Assembly: GCA_029933565.1 (NCBI GenBank)
Contig: JAOZNY010000041.1
Coordinates: 1 to 17,688, forward strand
Reading direction: 5' to 3'
DNA: 17,688 bases
Origin: Bacteroidales bacterium
Lineage (GTDB): Bacteria; Bacteroidota; Bacteroidia; Bacteroidales; F082
Shown here: positions 15,891-17,688 of the stretch, one piece after another
How positions within the stretch are numbered: the stretch's first letter is position 1
Layout of the letters: each line of letters begins with the position of its first letter
The notes under the pieces: model-generated
Told to the model about the DNA's origin: nothing
The model's input: only the letters and a program-made list of their open reading frames with translations
Databases searched by the model: none
Program-made: the position numbers and the translations under genes

Positions 15891-17037
15891 AAACCCCCAC
15901 CGCTTTCTTAACAGCATTTCTCCCATACCTAAGCCTAATGCTATCCATGGCCTCGTATAAACTTATCATTTCATGGCTGTCTTCAAACATATTCAATTGC
16001 TGATGTCCACCCACAAGTTTGCTAAATCTCACCCCTATCAGCCTTATCAACATGCGGCGGCTATAAATTTTTTGAAAAAGTTCCAATGCAATACTTTGCA
16101 AAACATGGTCGAAAGAAGTGTAGGCAATATTCTTTTGCAAAGTGTGGGTATCAAAATTTGAATAGCGTATTTTAACCGTAATGCAGCCTGTAAGTTTTTG
16201 CTTCTTCCTTAGTTCAAAAGCAATTTTCTCAACCATACTAATTAACAGACTTTTTAGTTTTACCATATCTGTTGTATCCTTCTCAAAAGTCCGTTCTGTG
16301 CTAATCGACTTTCGCTCAGAGTACTGTATCACAGGTGTAGGGTCGATGCCATTGGCTTTTTTCCACAACACCATTCCGTTCTTGCCCATCAGTTGTGTTA
16401 TCATTTCAGGAGGAATCATGCTTAACACCTCTATTGTTGAAACCCCCATCGACCTCAATAAACGATAACTTTTCTTCCCCACCATGGGAATCTTCCTAAT
16501 CGATAATGGCGAAAGAAAGGGCTTTATTCTTTGATCAGGAATATAAAGTTCCCCGTTGGGCTTTGCTTCACCAGTTGCAATTTTCGACACCGTTTTATTG
16601 GTTGAAAGCCCAAATGAAATTGGAAGACCGGTTTCTTTTATTATCCTTTCGCGCAATTCATGCGTCCATTTCAAACTCCCAAGAAACTTATCCATTCCCG
16701 TAATATCAAGATAATGCTCATCGATTGATGCCTTCTCACAAACGGGTGCACTCTCAGTAATTATTTCGGTAACCAATCGCGACTGCTTACTGTACTCTTC
16801 CATGTCACCACGGATAAAAACAGCATCGGCACATAAATATTTTGCCATACGCATAGGCATAGCCGAATGTACCCCAAACCTGCGGGCCTCGTAACTACAA
16901 CTGGCAACCACTCCCCTATCAGACATACCTCCAATAATTACAGGTTTACCAACTAAAGAAGAATTTATAAGCCTCTCAACCGAGACAAAAAAAGTATCTA
17001 AATCAAAATGAACTATTGTACGATTTACTGAACTCAT
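15889..17037 (-). CDS. dinB: DNA polymerase IV (Y family)
   Basis: 382 residues, a translesion polymerase. Palm residues are in place: D12 in HFDLDTFF with F17 as steric gate, and D106/E107 in KASIDEHYLD. VVASCSYEARRFGV (43-56) is the fingers motif that contacts the incoming nucleotide. The thumb HhH region includes IRKIPMVGKKSYRLLRSMG, and the little-finger domain follows. A beta-clamp binding motif QQLNMF sits near the C-terminus, but ~35 residues from the end rather than at it, followed by a tail with RLRYGRNAVKKAVG. SIDE is followed by His where Ala, Val or Phe is usual. The gene stands alone on the minus strand, converging with rluD. Bacteroidota DinB of this clade may not be SOS-controlled; I see no LexA-like box I can defend. 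Confidence 0.96.
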   Translation of the reverse strand: MSSVNRTIVHFDLDTFFVSVERLINSSLVGKPVIIGGMSDRGVVASCSYEARRFGVHSAMPMRMAKYLCADAVFIRGDMEEYSKQSRLVTEIITESAPVCEKASIDEHYLDITGMDKFLGSLKWTHELRERIIKETGLPISFGLSTNKTVSKIATGEAKPNGELYIPDQRIKPFLSPLSIRKIPMVGKKSYRLLRSMGVSTIEVLSMIPPEMITQLMGKNGMVLWKKANGIDPTPVIQYSERKSISTERTFEKDTTDMVKLKSLLISMVEKIAFELRKKQKLTGCITVKIRYSNFDTHTLQKNIAYTSFDHVLQSIALELFQKIYSRRMLIRLIGVRFSKLVGGHQQLNMFEDSHEMISLYEAMDSIRLRYGRNAVKKAVGV

Positions 17038-17057
17038 AAAAACATTTGGCTAAATAC

Positions 17058-17087
17058 TTGACATTTAAAAATAATGTATTACATTTG
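17058..17087 (+). promoter_or_regulatory. Consensus Bacteroidota promoter upstream of the four-helix-bundle gene
   Basis: TTG (17058-17060), a 19-nt gap, then TACATTTG (17080-17087), a perfect TAnnTTTG at ideal spacing. It is the best-matching promoter in the window. Transcription would start near 17094 and give a ~140-nt leader that contains the left arm of the inverted repeat. It lies in the dinB upstream region but points away from dinB. Confidence 0.65.
17073..17085. promoter_or_regulatory. 13-bp palindrome over the -7 box, possible operator
   Basis: AATGTA-T-TACATT is a perfect palindrome and its right half is the first six bases of the TACATTTG -7 element. A dimeric regulator bound here would block the + strand promoter. 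In an AT-rich region short palindromes arise by chance, so this is only a candidate. Confidence 0.3.
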
Positions 17088-17158
17088 ATTATTATTTAAT
17101 CATTTTTACGATTACAATATAAGCATTACTAGGGAAGAAAGAAAAAATAGAGAAAAAG

Positions 17159-17178
17159 GTTATCGTTGTTGTCAAGTT
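17159..17178 (+). repeat. Left arm of a perfect 20-bp inverted repeat
   Basis: This segment (starting GTTATCGTTGTTGTC) is the exact reverse complement of 17655-17674. It is followed by degenerate short repeats of the GTTATC[C/G] type up to ~17197. The arms bracket the four-helix-bundle gene: 56 nt separate this arm from the start codon. Confidence 0.9.
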
Positions 17179-17234
17179 ATCGAGTTATCCGATTATCAAA
17201 CTGTAAGAAAATATTAAGTCAAAGCATTTAAGTT

Positions 17235-17603
17235 ATGAAAAGTTATAAAGACCTGGATATCTATACTGTTTCATTTGATTTAGCACTTAGAATACGAGAA
17301 TTAACACTTAAACTCGAGTCGCACGACAAATATGAAGTTGGAAGTCAAATACGTCGATCAAGCCAACGTATAAAAGATACTATTGTGGAAGGGTATGGAA
17401 GAAGGAGATACAAAGCAGATTTCATAAAATTCCTAGTTTATAGTTATGCATCTCAACTTGAAGCAAAATCTCAATCCGAATTTCTTTTCAAAGCAACTGA
17501 TAATTCCGACTGGAATGATATTGTAATTGAGTTAGATACTTTAGGAATCAAAATCCATAATTTCATTAAGTATGTAGATGAAAACTGGAATTCAAAAAAA
17601 TAA
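17235..17603 (+). CDS. Four-helix-bundle protein, 23S-IVP (S23)/Avd-like
   Basis: 122 residues, all-helical in character. The family signature is clear: YKDLDIYTVSFDLA at the N-terminus, then YEVGSQIRRSSQRIKDTIVEGYGR (33-56) and a third helix with KADFIKFLVYSYASQLEAKSQSEF (60-83). Members of this family are encoded in intervening sequences of 23S rRNA, as stand-alone genes, or as the accessory protein Avd of diversity-generating retroelements. The bundle is basic and pentameric in solved homologues. Here it stands alone: no reverse transcriptase, variable repeat or rRNA fragment is seen beside it, although the window ends 85 nt later. It has its own consensus promoter and lies inside a 20-bp inverted repeat. 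Function of the stand-alone form is unknown. The start ATG 17235 is the first in frame and fits the family N-terminus. Confidence 0.92.
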   Translation: MKSYKDLDIYTVSFDLALRIRELTLKLESHDKYEVGSQIRRSSQRIKDTIVEGYGRRRYKADFIKFLVYSYASQLEAKSQSEFLFKATDNSDWNDIVIELDTLGIKIHNFIKYVDENWNSKK

Positions 17604-17621
17604 AATAATTATCAGGTTAAC

Positions 17622-17688
17622 AATGACAACAACGATAACAACGACAACAATGACAACTTGACAACAACGATAACAATGATAACAACAT
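17622..17688 (+). repeat. 9-bp minisatellite AA[C/T]GA[C/T]AAC (cut by window end)
   Basis: Seven near-perfect units run from 17622 to 17683 (aatgacaac, aacgataac, aacgacaac, aatgacaac, ttgacaac, aacgataac, aatgataac), one of them 8 bp, and the array continues past the edge. At a larger scale 17624-17651 recurs at 17659-17686 (25 of 28 identical, period 35). It begins 18 nt after the four-helix-bundle stop codon. Confidence 0.88.
17655..17674 (-). repeat. Right arm of a perfect 20-bp inverted repeat
   Basis: The exact reverse complement of 17159-17178. It lies inside the 9-bp minisatellite. Its inner 15-bp core GACAACAACGATAAC also occurs at 17625-17639, so the left arm can pair in two registers. 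Confidence 0.9.

Noticed and set aside
17235..17688. Diversity-generating retroelement suggested by the Avd-like four-helix bundle
   Set aside because: No reverse transcriptase, template repeat or variable-repeat target is visible; the bundle family has many members unrelated to such elements.
17159..17688. CRISPR array in the repeats at the right edge
   Set aside because: Units are 9 bp and contiguous, with no unique spacers and no cas genes.

Overview
This looks like chromosomal DNA of a member of the phylum Bacteroidota, probably near Bacteroidales/Marinilabiliales, although the order is uncertain. Four things support this. The base composition is AT-rich. Three large secreted proteins end in type A sorting domains of the type IX secretion system (T9SS; motif YPNP plus a C-terminal G-x-Y-x-[IV] strand), a system confined to this phylum. 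Starts lack clear Shine-Dalgarno sequences, and several intergenic regions carry the phylum's -7 promoter element TAnnTTTG. Small lipoproteins and an outer-membrane barrel family typical of the phylum are also present.

Layout. At 1-441 lies the 3' end of a + strand rRNA operon: the 23S tail, a structured spacer, 5S rRNA and a strong terminator. An AT-rich stretch of about 370 bp without a gene follows. At 809-6076 two large T9SS-exported proteins sit in tandem, a BNR/Asp-box propeller protein and an FN3/propeller mosaic, closed by a 17-bp terminator hairpin. At 6146-8266 there is a single-domain rhodanese, then on the minus strand an outer-membrane barrel protein and a 42-residue lipoprotein that is easy to miss, then uracil-DNA glycosylase (ung). 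At 8299-11667 a class I methyltransferase (minus) diverges from a three-gene + unit: an SGNH-hydrolase lipoprotein, rdgB (house-cleaning ITP/XTP pyrophosphatase) and a seven-TM protein. At 11799-15844 a tight three-gene + unit encodes a PASTA protein, a third T9SS-exported protein and the 23S pseudouridine synthase RluD. At 15889-17037 DNA polymerase IV (dinB) is on the minus strand, converging on rluD across a heptanucleotide tandem repeat. At 17058-17688 a stand-alone four-helix-bundle (23S-IVP/S23-like) gene has its own consensus promoter and is bracketed by a perfect 20-bp inverted repeat; the right arm lies in a 9-bp minisatellite that runs off the window.

Most of the window is housekeeping and envelope function. 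DNA/nucleotide quality control is represented three times (ung, rdgB, dinB), but in separate transcription units. The cell-surface fraction is large: three T9SS cargos, two lipoproteins, one barrel protein and one PASTA protein. I see no phage, CRISPR, transposase or recognisable defence operon. The most unusual structure is the four-helix-bundle cassette with its flanking inverted repeats at the right edge. Second is the propeller domain that appears to be inserted inside an FN3-like domain of the 3791-6076 protein.
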